NCBI RefSeq assembly: GCF_001445575.1
Contig: NZ_CP013200.1
Span: 3,658,001-3,722,000, forward strand
DNA: 64,000 nt
Reading direction: 5' to 3'
DNA from: Arthrobacter alpinus
GTDB taxonomy: Bacteria; Actinomycetota; Actinomycetes; Actinomycetales; Micrococcaceae
Shown piece by piece: positions 16,732 to 25,501 of this stretch; position 1 is the stretch's first letter; each line of letters opens with the position of its first letter. The notes under the pieces were generated by a model. That model searched no databases, had not been told where the DNA came from, and worked only from the letters and a program-made list of their open reading frames with translations. Made by a program: the position numbers and the translations under genes.

Positions 16732-17147
16732 AATGTGTCGGGCAATCCGTTATTTGGCCCATCCGCGAGGCCGGCAGTGAGGCTATTTTCCGTAGTACTT
16801 CCTCCAGGGGGAGCTCCCGGCGTTCGCGAACATGATCCCCCAGCACCCGCGCAAAGAGGCCAAGAACCGGGGAGGTGGTAGGCCGTCATCGTCGGTAGCT
16901 AGGATCCAGCCATGGCTGGCTATAGGAATACCAGGCGATAGCGCAACAAAGGGTCTAAATCGGATTCCTGCATTGCATGCTTGACGATCGCGACGGCTCC
17001 GCCGTGACCGTCAGTGACTGGCAGTGCGGCTTCCTTGGTGCTGCAGTCGAGCCGTCCATCACGGCTGCGATCTTTACCCGTAGTGGGTCAGCTGCGTTAG
17101 AGGTGATTGGTTCCGGGCCGTCAATGAGTCAGTTCATCAGGACCGTT

Positions 17148-17519
17148 TCAGAGATCCGTGACCTCGGCAGCAATTTTTGTGGATTCAGTCGATATGCCCA
17201 CTATCGTGGCGACCAGGTCATCGATAGTTTTTTCCATCCACTCAACAGCGGATTCGGTATCAATTCTTGCCACGTGGTCCACGGATTCTACGTTTTGAAG
17301 GGCCAGATAGCACCCTAGTTTGTCTCTAAGGTCCAAAACTAACCCTGTGATCTCGCCCGCCAACTGTTCCGCCTGATCAACCTGAATCAATGAAATATTG
17401 AGATCGGCGCCTGCCAGTGTGCCCGGCCCAGGGGAAGACTTTACTGCCAAAGATAGTTTTCTGAGGTCATAAAACGGTGAATCCGAAGCGAATTGTCTAC
17501 TTTCCGACGACCGATTCAT
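17148..17519 (-). CDS. Hypothetical protein with uncertain 5' end, possibly a gene remnant
   Basis: The 123-residue translation has protein-like helical content (LNISLIQVDQAEQLAGEITG, then AVEWMEKTIDDLVATIVGIS) and no family I recognise. ATG 17519 has no ribosome-binding site. The frame stays open upstream to about 17660 with plausible protein sequence (such as GTWNTSEFTATGF) but contains no ATG, GTG or TTG there. Either the gene has lost its start, or initiation lies in another frame after a frameshift. It sits alone in a long, otherwise empty region. Confidence 0.4.
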   Translation of the reverse strand: MNRSSESRQFASDSPFYDLRKLSLAVKSSPGPGTLAGADLNISLIQVDQAEQLAGEITGLVLDLRDKLGCYLALQNVESVDHVARIDTESAVEWMEKTIDDLVATIVGISTESTKIAAEVTDL

Positions 17520-17802
17520 GACAAGCTGCCATTTTGCGTCAGCAACGCCCCTAAAACCAGTGGCGGTGAATTCTGAAGTGTTCCATGTTCCGACATTGCA
17601 TTGCTCCCGAGAAATTGCGTGGCTAAAGGTCGCGTCGGGGTCTGGGACGGTTGCCTCACTCTACATCAGACAACCCCCTCGAGGTGGGCATCAGTATCTA
17701 CTTTGGAAGTCGCTACACGGAAGGGGCATAAGCTGTAGGAACATTAGCTCATTCATTGTCCATCTGAGCGCACTCTGACACAGTCCAAGGAGGCACCACC
17801 CT

Positions 17803-17904
17803 GTGGCTAGCAATTTCTGTCCAGACGCTGCATCCCTGGCTATGACCGATGCGATCATCAAGGGCGAGCAGGGGCCGCCGGAGATGAAATCACCGCATGA
17901 TTGA
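17803..17904 (+). CDS. 33-codon leader ORF overlapping the first ANTAR regulator gene
   Basis: GTG 17803 is preceded nine bases upstream by the strong site AAGGAGG (17787-17793) and reads 33 codons to TGA 17902-17904. The stop lies eight bases inside the regulator gene that starts at ATG 17897. The product begins MASNFCPDAASLAMTDAIIK and has no family I know. The regulator has only a weak site of its own, so translation of this ORF may deliver ribosomes to it. A short regulatory leader peptide is the other reading. Confidence 0.5.
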   Translation: MASNFCPDAASLAMTDAIIKGEQGPPEMKSPHD

Positions 17905-18610
17905 ACAACTGCCAGTAGGACTTGAGCGCTTCGGCGTGGACTTGTGCGCCACTTTTCTGGCAAAACTGCCCATCTCCGGCATCTCTATTTCGGCATTTCC
18001 AGGCCATGCTCCAGAGACCTCGATTTGCGCCAGCGATCCAACGGCTGCCCGGCTCGACGAGCTCCAGTTCGACTTGGGTGAAGGGCCTCGATGGGAGGCC
18101 CTGCAAACGCGCCAGCCGGTGTTGCTCCCGAATGTGAAATTAGACGGGCACCGGGCCTGGCCAGTGTTTGCCAAGGCTATTTTGGACTACGACGTCGCAG
18201 CTATCTTCGTCTTTCCACTACAGCTTGGTGCCATGGATATTGGAGTCATCGAACTGTACAGTTCGACTCCTGGCTCCCTCAGACCGGCCGATCATTCCTT
18301 AGCGCTGCAACTCTCCGATGCCGCCGCGTGGCAGCTGTTGCGGCATATCTTGACCGTCGCCCCAGGTGGCACCGGTAACCCAACAGACCCGGACCGGGAA
18401 AAGTCCCCGTTTTCGCGACGGGAAGTTCACCAAGCCACGGGCATGGTCCTAGCCCAGGCTGGCACATCAGCCACCGACGCGCTGCTGTTGTTGCGCGCAC
18501 ATGCTTTTTCTCAAGGTCGCACAGTCCGTGAAGTCTCCCGTGATGTGGTCAACAGGAAACTTGACTTCACTCCGCTTGGAGGGGACAGTGCAAGCGCTTC
18601 CGTGGAGTAG
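17897..18610 (+). CDS. GAF and ANTAR domain RNA-binding antitermination regulator (first of pair)
   Basis: This 237-residue protein has a GAF-like sensory domain over about residues 15-155. A C-terminal ANTAR domain follows (SRREVHQATGMVLAQAGTSATDALLLLRAHAFSQGRTVREVSRDVV). ANTAR domains bind paired hexaloop RNA hairpins and prevent termination. Its start overlaps the end of a 33-codon ORF with a much better ribosome-binding site. A second protein of the same architecture follows nine bases after its stop, so the two may heterodimerise. I saw no convincing ANTAR RNA target close by; the target operon is unknown. Confidence 0.85.
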   Translation: MIEQLPVGLERFGVDLCATFLAKLPISGISISAFPGHAPETSICASDPTAARLDELQFDLGEGPRWEALQTRQPVLLPNVKLDGHRAWPVFAKAILDYDVAAIFVFPLQLGAMDIGVIELYSSTPGSLRPADHSLALQLSDAAAWQLLRHILTVAPGGTGNPTDPDREKSPFSRREVHQATGMVLAQAGTSATDALLLLRAHAFSQGRTVREVSRDVVNRKLDFTPLGGDSASASVE

Positions 18611-18613
18611 AAT
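18608..18613 (+). promoter_or_regulatory. Candidate -10 box for leaderless expression of the second ANTAR gene
   Basis: TAGAAT overlaps the stop codon of the upstream gene and ends six bases before ATG 18620. No ribosome-binding site lies in the nine-base gap. The second gene may therefore be expressed from its own leaderless start as well as by read-through. Confidence 0.45.
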
Positions 18614-18619
18614 CCGAGT

Positions 18620-19339
18620 ATGGCGATCTTAAGCCGCGCTCGGCGCGTGAGTGCCGCTTTCGTCAAGATAGCGGATACCTTGGTGGCCGACTACGATGTT
18701 GTCGACCTGCTTCATACCCTGGTTGATGAGTCAGTCGGGCTACTTGACGCTGCCGCCGCAGGACTCCTACTAGTTGATCCCGCTGGAGACCTGCAAGTCA
18801 TGGCTTCCACCAGCGAGCAGAGCCAACTGGTGGAAGTGCTTCAGCTCGAGGCCGGAGTTGGACCCTGTGTTGATTGTTTCCGCACAGGCGCCGTCGTCTC
18901 CATCAGTGATATTGCCGCCGAAGGCTCGGCTTGGCCGCTCTTTCAAGCCTCCGCCTTGGCCCAAGGCTTCGTGTCAGTTCATGCTGTTCCGATGAGACTG
19001 CGCGGTCACACCATTGGCGCGCTGAACCTGTTCCGGCATGAAGCGGGAACACTCAGCATTGAGGATGCAGCACTGGCACAAGCGTTTGCTGATGTTGCTA
19101 CCATCAGTCTCCTGCAAGAGCGTGCCTTGCGTGAAAGCAACATAGTCAACGACCAACTCCAGCGGGCTCTGAACAGCAGAATCGTGATCGAGCAGGCGAA
19201 GGGCGTTATCGCCCATACTGCAAATGTCACCATCGATGAGGCTTTCGTCCTTCTGCGGTCCTATGCACGTTCACATAGCCAGCCGCTGTATGCCACGGCC
19301 AAGAATGTTGTGGAACGTATCATCACCATCACGGCCTGA
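18620..19339 (+). CDS. GAF and ANTAR domain RNA-binding antitermination regulator (second of pair)
   Basis: This 239-residue protein has a GAF domain over residues 20-165 (ADYDVVDLLHTLVDESVGLL ... GPCVDCFRTGAVVSISDI). The ANTAR domain is at the C-terminus (LNSRIVIEQAKGVIAHTANVTIDEAFVLLRSYARSHSQPL). The motif IEQAKGVIA is a particularly good ANTAR signature, clearer than in the partner upstream. The start, ATG 18620, follows a -10-like TAGAAT directly. The gene converges on mfd, ending about 110 bases from the mfd stop. Confidence 0.9.
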   Translation: MAILSRARRVSAAFVKIADTLVADYDVVDLLHTLVDESVGLLDAAAAGLLLVDPAGDLQVMASTSEQSQLVEVLQLEAGVGPCVDCFRTGAVVSISDIAAEGSAWPLFQASALAQGFVSVHAVPMRLRGHTIGALNLFRHEAGTLSIEDAALAQAFADVATISLLQERALRESNIVNDQLQRALNSRIVIEQAKGVIAHTANVTIDEAFVLLRSYARSHSQPLYATAKNVVERIITITA

Positions 19340-19448
19340 GTCCCCCTCGCACCCAAGCTCTCCTGGGAGCGCCAAGGGCTTTGGTACGACGGCGGAAATC
19401 GCCTGCCGCTACCCCGCCGCCTCCCAGCACCAACAGTGCCCGACGGTC

Positions 19449-22400
19449 CTAGCGCGCCGCGAGTGTCTCCGGCGTCGTCTCGAAGATCGCTTCCAGCACC
19501 CCCTGCGCCCACTTGAGCACTTCAGCATCGGCCAGATCGCGGCCACCAATGCGAGCAGTCTTCGGCTTCGGAATCAAGATCGCGTTCAACGCCGGTTTTG
19601 CCAAGGAACCTGGGTACATGCGGTTCAGGCGCATCTCCTTGGATTCGGGCAGTTCAGCCGGAGCGAACTTGATGAAGTTCCCTTGCAAGGCAACGTCCGT
19701 CAGACCTGCGGCCCTGGCCAGCACCTTGAAGTTGGCCACGGCAAGCAGATTCACGGCGGCTGGCGGCAGCTCGCCATACCTGTCGATCAGTTCAGCCTCC
19801 ACCTCGGCAATAGCTTCAACGCTCACAGCAGCGGCCAGCTTCCGGTACGCCTCCAGGCGCAACCGCTCCCCCGGCACGTAGTCGTGTGGCAGGTGGGCGT
19901 TGACGGGCAGCTCAATCTTCATCTCTGCCGCCCGCTCCTCACCTTCACCGCGGAAGTCCGCCACAGCCTCGCCCACCAGTCGAATGTAGAGGTCAAAGCC
20001 CACACCTTGAATGTGGCCCGATTGCTCACCACCCAGCAGGTTTCCGGCACCACGAATTTCAAGGTCCTTCATGGCCAGGGCCATACCGGCGCCGAGCTCA
20101 TTGTGAGCGGCCACGGCCTTGAGCCGCTCCAGTGCCACCTCGCCCAGCGGTTTGTCTGCCGGGTACAGGAAGTAGGCGTAGGCGCGTTCGCGTCCACGGC
20201 CCACACGCCCACGCAATTGGTGGAGCTGGGAGAGCCCGTAGTTATTGGCCTGCTCCACAATGAGCGTGTTCGCGTTGGAAATATCCAAGCCGGTTTCAAT
20301 AATGGTGGTGCAGACCAGCACATCAAAGCGCTTTTCCCAGAAGTCCACAATGATCTGCTCGAGGCGTGACTCGGACATCTGCCCGTGCGCCACGGCTACG
20401 CGCGCATCAGGAACCAGCTGCTGGATATGCGCTGCAGTGCTCTCAATTGATTTAACTCGGTTGTGCACATAAAACACCTGACCCTCGCGCATGAGCTCGC
20501 GTCGAATGGCGGCGCCAACCTGCTTGTCGCTGTGCGCACCAACATAGGTCAGCACGGGGTGGCGTTCCTCGGGCGGGGTGGCCAAGGTGGAGGTTTCGCG
20601 GATGCCCGTCATGGACATTTCCAGGGTTCTCGGGATGGGCGTAGCGCTCATGGCCAGCACGTCCACATTGGTGCGCATCTTCTTCAGCGCCTCTTTGTGC
20701 TCCACACCAAAGCGCTGTTCCTCATCGACAATGACCAAACCAAGGTCCTTGAAGCCAAAGTCCTTGGACAGCAGGCGGTGCGTGCCGATGACAACATCAA
20801 CTGTGCCAGTGCGCACGCCCTCCATGATTTCTTTGGATTCCTTGGCCGTTTGGAAGCGCGAAAGCGGCTTCACCCGAATCGGGAACCCGGAAAAACGCTC
20901 GTTGAACGTCTCATAGTGCTGTTGCGCCAGCAACGTGGTGGGCACCAAAATGGCAACCTGCTTGCCGTCCTGGACCGCCTTGAAGGCAGCCCGCACGGCA
21001 ATTTCAGTTTTGCCATAACCCACATCGCCGGAGATCAACCGGTCCATGGGGACTTCCTTCTCCATGTCGGCTTTGACCTCGTTGATGGCCACCAGTTGAT
21101 CCGGCGTCTCAACGTAGGGGAAGGCTTCTTCCAGCTCGGCCTGCCACGGGGTGTCTGGACCGAACGCGTGCCCCTTGGATGCCATGCGCGCCGAATACAG
21201 CCGGATCAGCTCGCCAGCAATCTCCTTGACGGCCTTGCGTGCCTTGGACTTGGTGGCAGCCCAGTCAGAGCCACCCATCTTTGAGAGCGCCGGGGCGTCC
21301 CCACCCACATACGCGGTCACCTGATCCAGCTGATCGGTGGGCACAAACAGCCTGTCGCCCGGCGCCCCGCGCTTGGAGGGCGCGTATTCCAGCACCAGGT
21401 ACTCGCGCAGGCCGGCAGCCCCACCAACGCCGGCACCGGGCACCTTGCGCTGAATGAGCTCCACAAACTTACCCACACCGTGCTGCTCGTGAACCACAAA
21501 GTCCCCGGCCTCAAGCTGCAGCGGGTCGACGGCGTTGCGCCGCTTCGAGGGCATCTTGCGCATGTCTCGGGTGGAGACAGCGGACGCGCGCCCCAGCAGA
21601 TCTGCCTCGGTCAGGAGGCCCAGCTTCAGTGAATCCAGAACAAAGCCGCGCCCAGTGTCAGCTGTGGTTACCTCGATGATGCCCGGCTGCGGTGGTGCAT
21701 CCAGAGAGTCCACGCGCGACGTCGGGATGTTGGCTTCGTGGAATAGCTCGGCCAGGCGTTGGGCCGGGCCGGGGCCCTGGGTGGCCACCACAACGCGCCA
21801 CTGGTCCTTGACGCGGGAGCCAATGAACTCCATCATCTCCGCCACGTCTCCACGGTAGCCCCGTGGTTCGCGGGCGTGCAGGTTCAGCACGTCGGTGGAC
21901 GGTTCCAGTTCTTCATCCTGGGCCAGAGAACTCAGAGCCCACCAGCCAATCCCGTACTCAAGGGCAGTCTCACGGGTTTGCGCCAAAGACTTGAACCCAG
22001 CCGAGGCCAGATCCACCCCCGCGGCTCCACCGCTGGCCTGCGACAGATCGAGCGGGGCGTTGCCGCCGTCGGACGCTGTGGACCAGGCAGCTTCCAAGAA
22101 CTCTTCGTTGGTGGATTCCAGGTCGTGGGCCCTGGCGCTGACCTTTTCGGGATCCAGCACCACGGCGATGGATGCGGCAGGCAACAAGGAGGCCAGTGGC
22201 ACCATGCCGTCAACGAGAGCCGGAGCCAGGGACTCCATTCCTTCGACGGCAATGCCGCCGGCAATTTTTTCCAGCATGGCAGCGGCACCGGGCATGGCGT
22301 TCTTCAATTTGGCGGCCCGCCCCATGACAGTGGGTGTGATGAGGATTTCCCGGCAGGGCGGGGCGTACAGTTCGCTCGGGTGGCTGACGGAGCCCTTGAC

Positions 22401-23114
22401 GGAGGTCAGGGTGCGCTGGTCGGCGATGCTGAACCACCGCATCGAGTCAACTACGTCGCCGAAGAACTCGACACGGATCGGGTGGTTGTCGGTGGGCGGG
22501 AAGACATCGATGATGCCGCCGCGGACAGCAAATTCGCCGCGATGCGTGACCATGTCAACGCGTGCGTAGGCCGCGTCGGCCAGTGCCTTGATGAGATCGG
22601 CGAAGGGGATTTCTTCTCCCACCTTCACGCGCACCGGCACCAACTCGCCCAAGCCAGCCACCAGGGGCTGCACCACCGCACGGATAGGTGCCACGATCAC
22701 GCGAAGGTGATCTCCGGCGTCGTGCTCGGGATGGGCCAGCCGGCGCAGAACGGAGAGGCGCCGGCCTACGGTGTCCGAGCGCGGTGACAGCCGTTCGTGC
22801 GGAAGGGTTTCCCAGCTGGGGAATTCGGCCACAGCCCCGTCGGGCAAGTAGGAGCGCAGGGCGGCCACGGTATCTTCAGCCTCGCGGCCGGTGGCAGTGA
22901 CGGCCAAGACCACGCCCGGACGCTCGGCAGGAGAGGAAGACGCGGCGGAGGCCAAGCCATCGGCGACCTCGGCCAGGAGCACCGCTCGCATGCCTGCGGG
23001 GGCGCTAAAGGCCACGTCAGTGCTGCGCGTTGCGGGGTCGGCAGCGGCGTAGCTGCGCACCCGGGCGAAGAGTGGATCTTCAGAAAGCGCTGTTCGCAAC
23101 CCTGCAAGACTCAT
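19449..23114 (-). CDS. mfd: Transcription-repair coupling factor
   Basis: This 1221-residue DNA translocase frees stalled RNA polymerase and recruits UvrA for repair, and it has full family length. The UvrB-homology modules are at the N-terminus (LRTALSEDPLFARV ... PSWETLPHERLSPRSDTVGRRL). The CarD-like polymerase-interaction domain follows (GDFVVHEQHGVGKFVELI). The helicase motor has Walker A SGDVGYGKTEIAVRAA, motif II DEEQRFG, TATPIPRTL and GRVGRGRERAYAY, and the C-terminal TRCF domain ends the protein. AAGGAG lies ten bases before ATG 23114. It looks intact and is flanked by unrelated genes. Confidence 0.98.
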   Translation of the reverse strand: MSLAGLRTALSEDPLFARVRSYAAADPATRSTDVAFSAPAGMRAVLLAEVADGLASAASSSPAERPGVVLAVTATGREAEDTVAALRSYLPDGAVAEFPSWETLPHERLSPRSDTVGRRLSVLRRLAHPEHDAGDHLRVIVAPIRAVVQPLVAGLGELVPVRVKVGEEIPFADLIKALADAAYARVDMVTHRGEFAVRGGIIDVFPPTDNHPIRVEFFGDVVDSMRWFSIADQRTLTSVKGSVSHPSELYAPPCREILITPTVMGRAAKLKNAMPGAAAMLEKIAGGIAVEGMESLAPALVDGMVPLASLLPAASIAVVLDPEKVSARAHDLESTNEEFLEAAWSTASDGGNAPLDLSQASGGAAGVDLASAGFKSLAQTRETALEYGIGWWALSSLAQDEELEPSTDVLNLHAREPRGYRGDVAEMMEFIGSRVKDQWRVVVATQGPGPAQRLAELFHEANIPTSRVDSLDAPPQPGIIEVTTADTGRGFVLDSLKLGLLTEADLLGRASAVSTRDMRKMPSKRRNAVDPLQLEAGDFVVHEQHGVGKFVELIQRKVPGAGVGGAAGLREYLVLEYAPSKRGAPGDRLFVPTDQLDQVTAYVGGDAPALSKMGGSDWAATKSKARKAVKEIAGELIRLYSARMASKGHAFGPDTPWQAELEEAFPYVETPDQLVAINEVKADMEKEVPMDRLISGDVGYGKTEIAVRAAFKAVQDGKQVAILVPTTLLAQQHYETFNERFSGFPIRVKPLSRFQTAKESKEIMEGVRTGTVDVVIGTHRLLSKDFGFKDLGLVIVDEEQRFGVEHKEALKKMRTNVDVLAMSATPIPRTLEMSMTGIRETSTLATPPEERHPVLTYVGAHSDKQVGAAIRRELMREGQVFYVHNRVKSIESTAAHIQQLVPDARVAVAHGQMSESRLEQIIVDFWEKRFDVLVCTTIIETGLDISNANTLIVEQANNYGLSQLHQLRGRVGRGRERAYAYFLYPADKPLGEVALERLKAVAAHNELGAGMALAMKDLEIRGAGNLLGGEQSGHIQGVGFDLYIRLVGEAVADFRGEGEERAAEMKIELPVNAHLPHDYVPGERLRLEAYRKLAAAVSVEAIAEVEAELIDRYGELPPAAVNLLAVANFKVLARAAGLTDVALQGNFIKFAPAELPESKEMRLNRMYPGSLAKPALNAILIPKPKTARIGGRDLADAEVLKWAQGVLEAIFETTPETLAAR

Positions 23115-23291
23115 GGGTGGTTTTCTCCTTAGTGCCTGGCGGCCGGCGCCGCCAAAGTACGTTATCTACCGCGCTGAGGACAACACGAAAGCCCAGAATC
23201 TATGCACGACTCCGGGACCGTGTCCAGCTTACTCGCCAGCGAGCTTGCTATCCTAGGAGCTGCCCCAAACACTCCCTATATTGGAGGAACC

Positions 23292-23792
23292 ATGGCGCTT
23301 GCCGCCTCAACAACGCTCTCGGCTACGGCTCAGAATGTCACCGATGTCTTCACCAACGAAGCATTTATCAAGCACGTCAGCGAAACTGTTGGCGGTGAGC
23401 TGTTGTCTTTCACCATCAGCGGCCCCACCACAGCCGCATTCACCACCCAGACAGTGCGCACGCTGCCCACCACGCGCATGCCTGACATCGTCAAGAAGTT
23501 CGTTGGCGACTCGCTGACTGTCACCCAGGATGAGTCCTGGAGCGCTCCGGCGGCCGACGGCTCACGCATCAACACCATCAAGCTTTCGGTGGCCAAGGCT
23601 CCTGTGGATGTTTCGGCAGTGCAGAAGCTGGTAGCCGGCGGCGAGTCCACGGTTGTTGATCTCACGGGTGAGGTCAAGTCCGGCGTGCCGTTCCTCGGCG
23701 CCAAGATCGCCTCCGCCGCCGAGCCGGTCATTGGCCGCGCGCTGAACCTGCAGGCCACGCTGGCCCAGGAATGGCTGAATACGCACAGCTAG
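23292..23792 (+). CDS. DUF2505 domain protein
   Basis: This 166-residue protein matches my memory of the actinobacterial DUF2505 family, which has an SRPBCC-like fold and no known function. It begins ALAASTTLSATAQNVTDVFT and has a central VQKLVAGGESTVVDLTGEVKSGVPFLGAKIA. ATG 23292 is preceded by TTGGAGGAAC. The frame is open for 30 codons upstream without a ribosome-binding site. It is divergent from mfd and stands alone. There are no signal peptide or membrane segments, so it is probably cytoplasmic. Confidence 0.8.
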   Translation: MALAASTTLSATAQNVTDVFTNEAFIKHVSETVGGELLSFTISGPTTAAFTTQTVRTLPTTRMPDIVKKFVGDSLTVTQDESWSAPAADGSRINTIKLSVAKAPVDVSAVQKLVAGGESTVVDLTGEVKSGVPFLGAKIASAAEPVIGRALNLQATLAQEWLNTHS

Positions 23793-23796
23793 TTCT

Positions 23797-24213
23797 TTAA
23801 TGTTCGACGGCGCCCGGCTCACCCGGGTGCCTCGCACTATCAAGACGGCCCCGATAAGGTACCTGTGAATGAATTGCAGGAGCCACCACCGGTGCCGTTT
23901 TGTGTACCACCAGCCGGGACTTGCGGATTAGTACATCGATCTCTTCATCCCACGACTCGATGTCAATCTGGGTGGTGATGGTGTATCCCGGGCCTGAAGG
24001 ACCCGTGGGGCGGAACTGGAGGTTCCGCATGGGAAACGTCGTAGCCGACGACTGTCAGTCTAATGCTGCCGTCCACATTGAGCACCGCCATCGTGCCGAC
24101 GGTGTAAGTAGAGATTACGAGTGTCACGCCGACAGCGGTGTGACTGCTGGTCCGAAGGGCAGGATTACGGGATCGCCCGATGCAGAAGCAGCCGGAGCGG
24201 CTATGACAGTCAT
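23797..24213 (-). pseudogene. Decayed small gene, at least two frameshifts
   Basis: Three reading frames in turn give protein-like text: MTVIAAPAASASGDPVILPF from ATG 24213, then GVTLVISTYTVGTMAVLNV and LTVVGYDVSHAEPP, then GPSGPGYTITTQIDIESW with EEIDVLIRKSRLVVHK. The last frame ends at 23797. Read together they suggest one small exported or membrane-associated protein broken by frameshifts near 24130 and 24020. I recognise no family. Bases 24214-24363 show nothing further. Confidence 0.4.
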
Positions 24214-24363
24214 GAACTATTGCAAAACATGGTGCGTGCTCACAAGAATGTGCCGCCCGCCACCCTGGGGCATTTCCATCTTAACTCTGGCCGTTATGTC
24301 GTTTTGGAGACACACCCAATTCTCACCCTGGTAATCGCCCGTTCTTCTCCCCCGCCCGCCATG

Positions 24364-25500
24364 TCACTGGAGAGTACAGCTGAGCTTTCGTGTCGGCAGT
24401 AGCGGTCCAAGAACTCCCTTGCTGGTGGCATTGACAGTGGTGTGGGCCAGTGGCGCCGAAACCCAGCCATGTTCGTATTCCGCCGACAACGTGAACGTGA
24501 TCTTGAGGTTGTAGTTGGGACCCAAGAGCCCTCCCAAGATTGCACCCAGCAAATTTCCCAGCAGGCCATTGTCCGCGATCTGGTCAAGTGTCAGGGTTCT
24601 TGTCGAGGCCGGGAGGCGATCGGAGCTGATTTTCTCGGCAGCGGGCGGGCCCCCTCCGGGCTCTTGCACATAGGCGCTGACCTTGTAGCCGGTCAGCTGG
24701 AGGAGCCCCGCTGCTGGTGCGTCCCATGAGAAGTCCACCTTCGTGTCCCTACCCAATCCCGTTGTCGGGTTAGCGCAACGCAGGTTGGTGGCCGGGTTCA
24801 TGGTGGTTGTGGCAAGCTGCACTTCGGCCGCAGCACTCGCCGTCCACGCCGCCTGCGTCGACTCCACCCTGGCAGCGGCACCCAAGGGAACGACAATCGC
24901 AACCACTGCAGCCGTGGCCCCGATGCCCAGCCAGATCCGACGGTGGGTCCCCGGCTTGACTGCCTCGCCACCTGTTGAGCTGTTGCCCGAGTCTCGCCCC
25001 GAATGCGACTTCCGAGTGCCTCCTGGACCGGCACGGAAAAAGGCTGCGTATATAAGGTACGCGCACAGCAGTCCGCCCAGCACTAACGCCCAAGGCGAAG
25101 CAAACCAGGAAGCCACATATCCGAGCCCAGGAACACTGAACAGGACCCGATCAACTGATGGGCCGGTGTAGGGCTGGAGATCGGCAACGGCATTAGCGTC
25201 GCCCTTGAGCACCAGCCCAATGGACGGATCGGCAGAGCCCACCCTGTGGGTGACCCGCACGCCGTCGCGCGTGACAACAGAGACCACCTCGCCCGGAGAA
25301 ATCTCAGCGGAGGCCGCGGGTACAGCCAAAGCAAGCGAACGCGTGGGAATGGCCGGCCCCATGGAACCGGAGGAAAAGATCAGGGGCTTGAGGCCGAATG
25401 CCAGGGTGAGTCCGGCCAGCACTAGGCACAGCGCACCCAGCACCGCGCCAATGTTGAACAGCCACCGGTCCACTAACGCACCACGGTCCGGACCCGGCAT
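24364..25500 (-). CDS. SipW/archaeal-type signal peptidase fused to a secreted substrate-like domain
   Basis: This 378-residue membrane protein has an S26B signal peptidase at residues 12-158. A transmembrane helix comes first, then catalytic Ser46 (SSGSMGP), His85 (VTHRVG) and Asp101/Asp107 (KGDANAVAD), then a second helix at about 135-155. It then has a basic linker and a third hydrophobic segment (190-212) ending in AAWTASAAAE. That motif resembles the Trp-containing cleavage region of the three TasA-like proteins in this operon. About 160 outward-facing residues follow with no clear family, possibly fibronectin-like (DTKVDFSWDAPAAGLLQLTGYKVSAYV). The last gene of a six-gene operon, it starts one base after the preceding stop. 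A self-processed or matrix-anchoring role is inferred. Confidence 0.8.
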   Translation of the reverse strand: MPGPDRGALVDRWLFNIGAVLGALCLVLAGLTLAFGLKPLIFSSGSMGPAIPTRSLALAVPAASAEISPGEVVSVVTRDGVRVTHRVGSADPSIGLVLKGDANAVADLQPYTGPSVDRVLFSVPGLGYVASWFASPWALVLGGLLCAYLIYAAFFRAGPGGTRKSHSGRDSGNSSTGGEAVKPGTHRRIWLGIGATAAVVAIVVPLGAAARVESTQAAWTASAAAEVQLATTTMNPATNLRCANPTTGLGRDTKVDFSWDAPAAGLLQLTGYKVSAYVQEPGGGPPAAEKISSDRLPASTRTLTLDQIADNGLLGNLLGAILGGLLGPNYNLKITFTLSAEYEHGWVSAPLAHTTVNATSKGVLGPLLPTRKLSCTLQ

Positions 25501-25501
25501 G

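Noticed and set aside
19224..20369. Long open frame of 381 codons on the plus strand
   Set aside because: It runs antisense through mfd, which is complete and well conserved. The frame is open because of GC-rich codon bias and its product has no recognisable domain.
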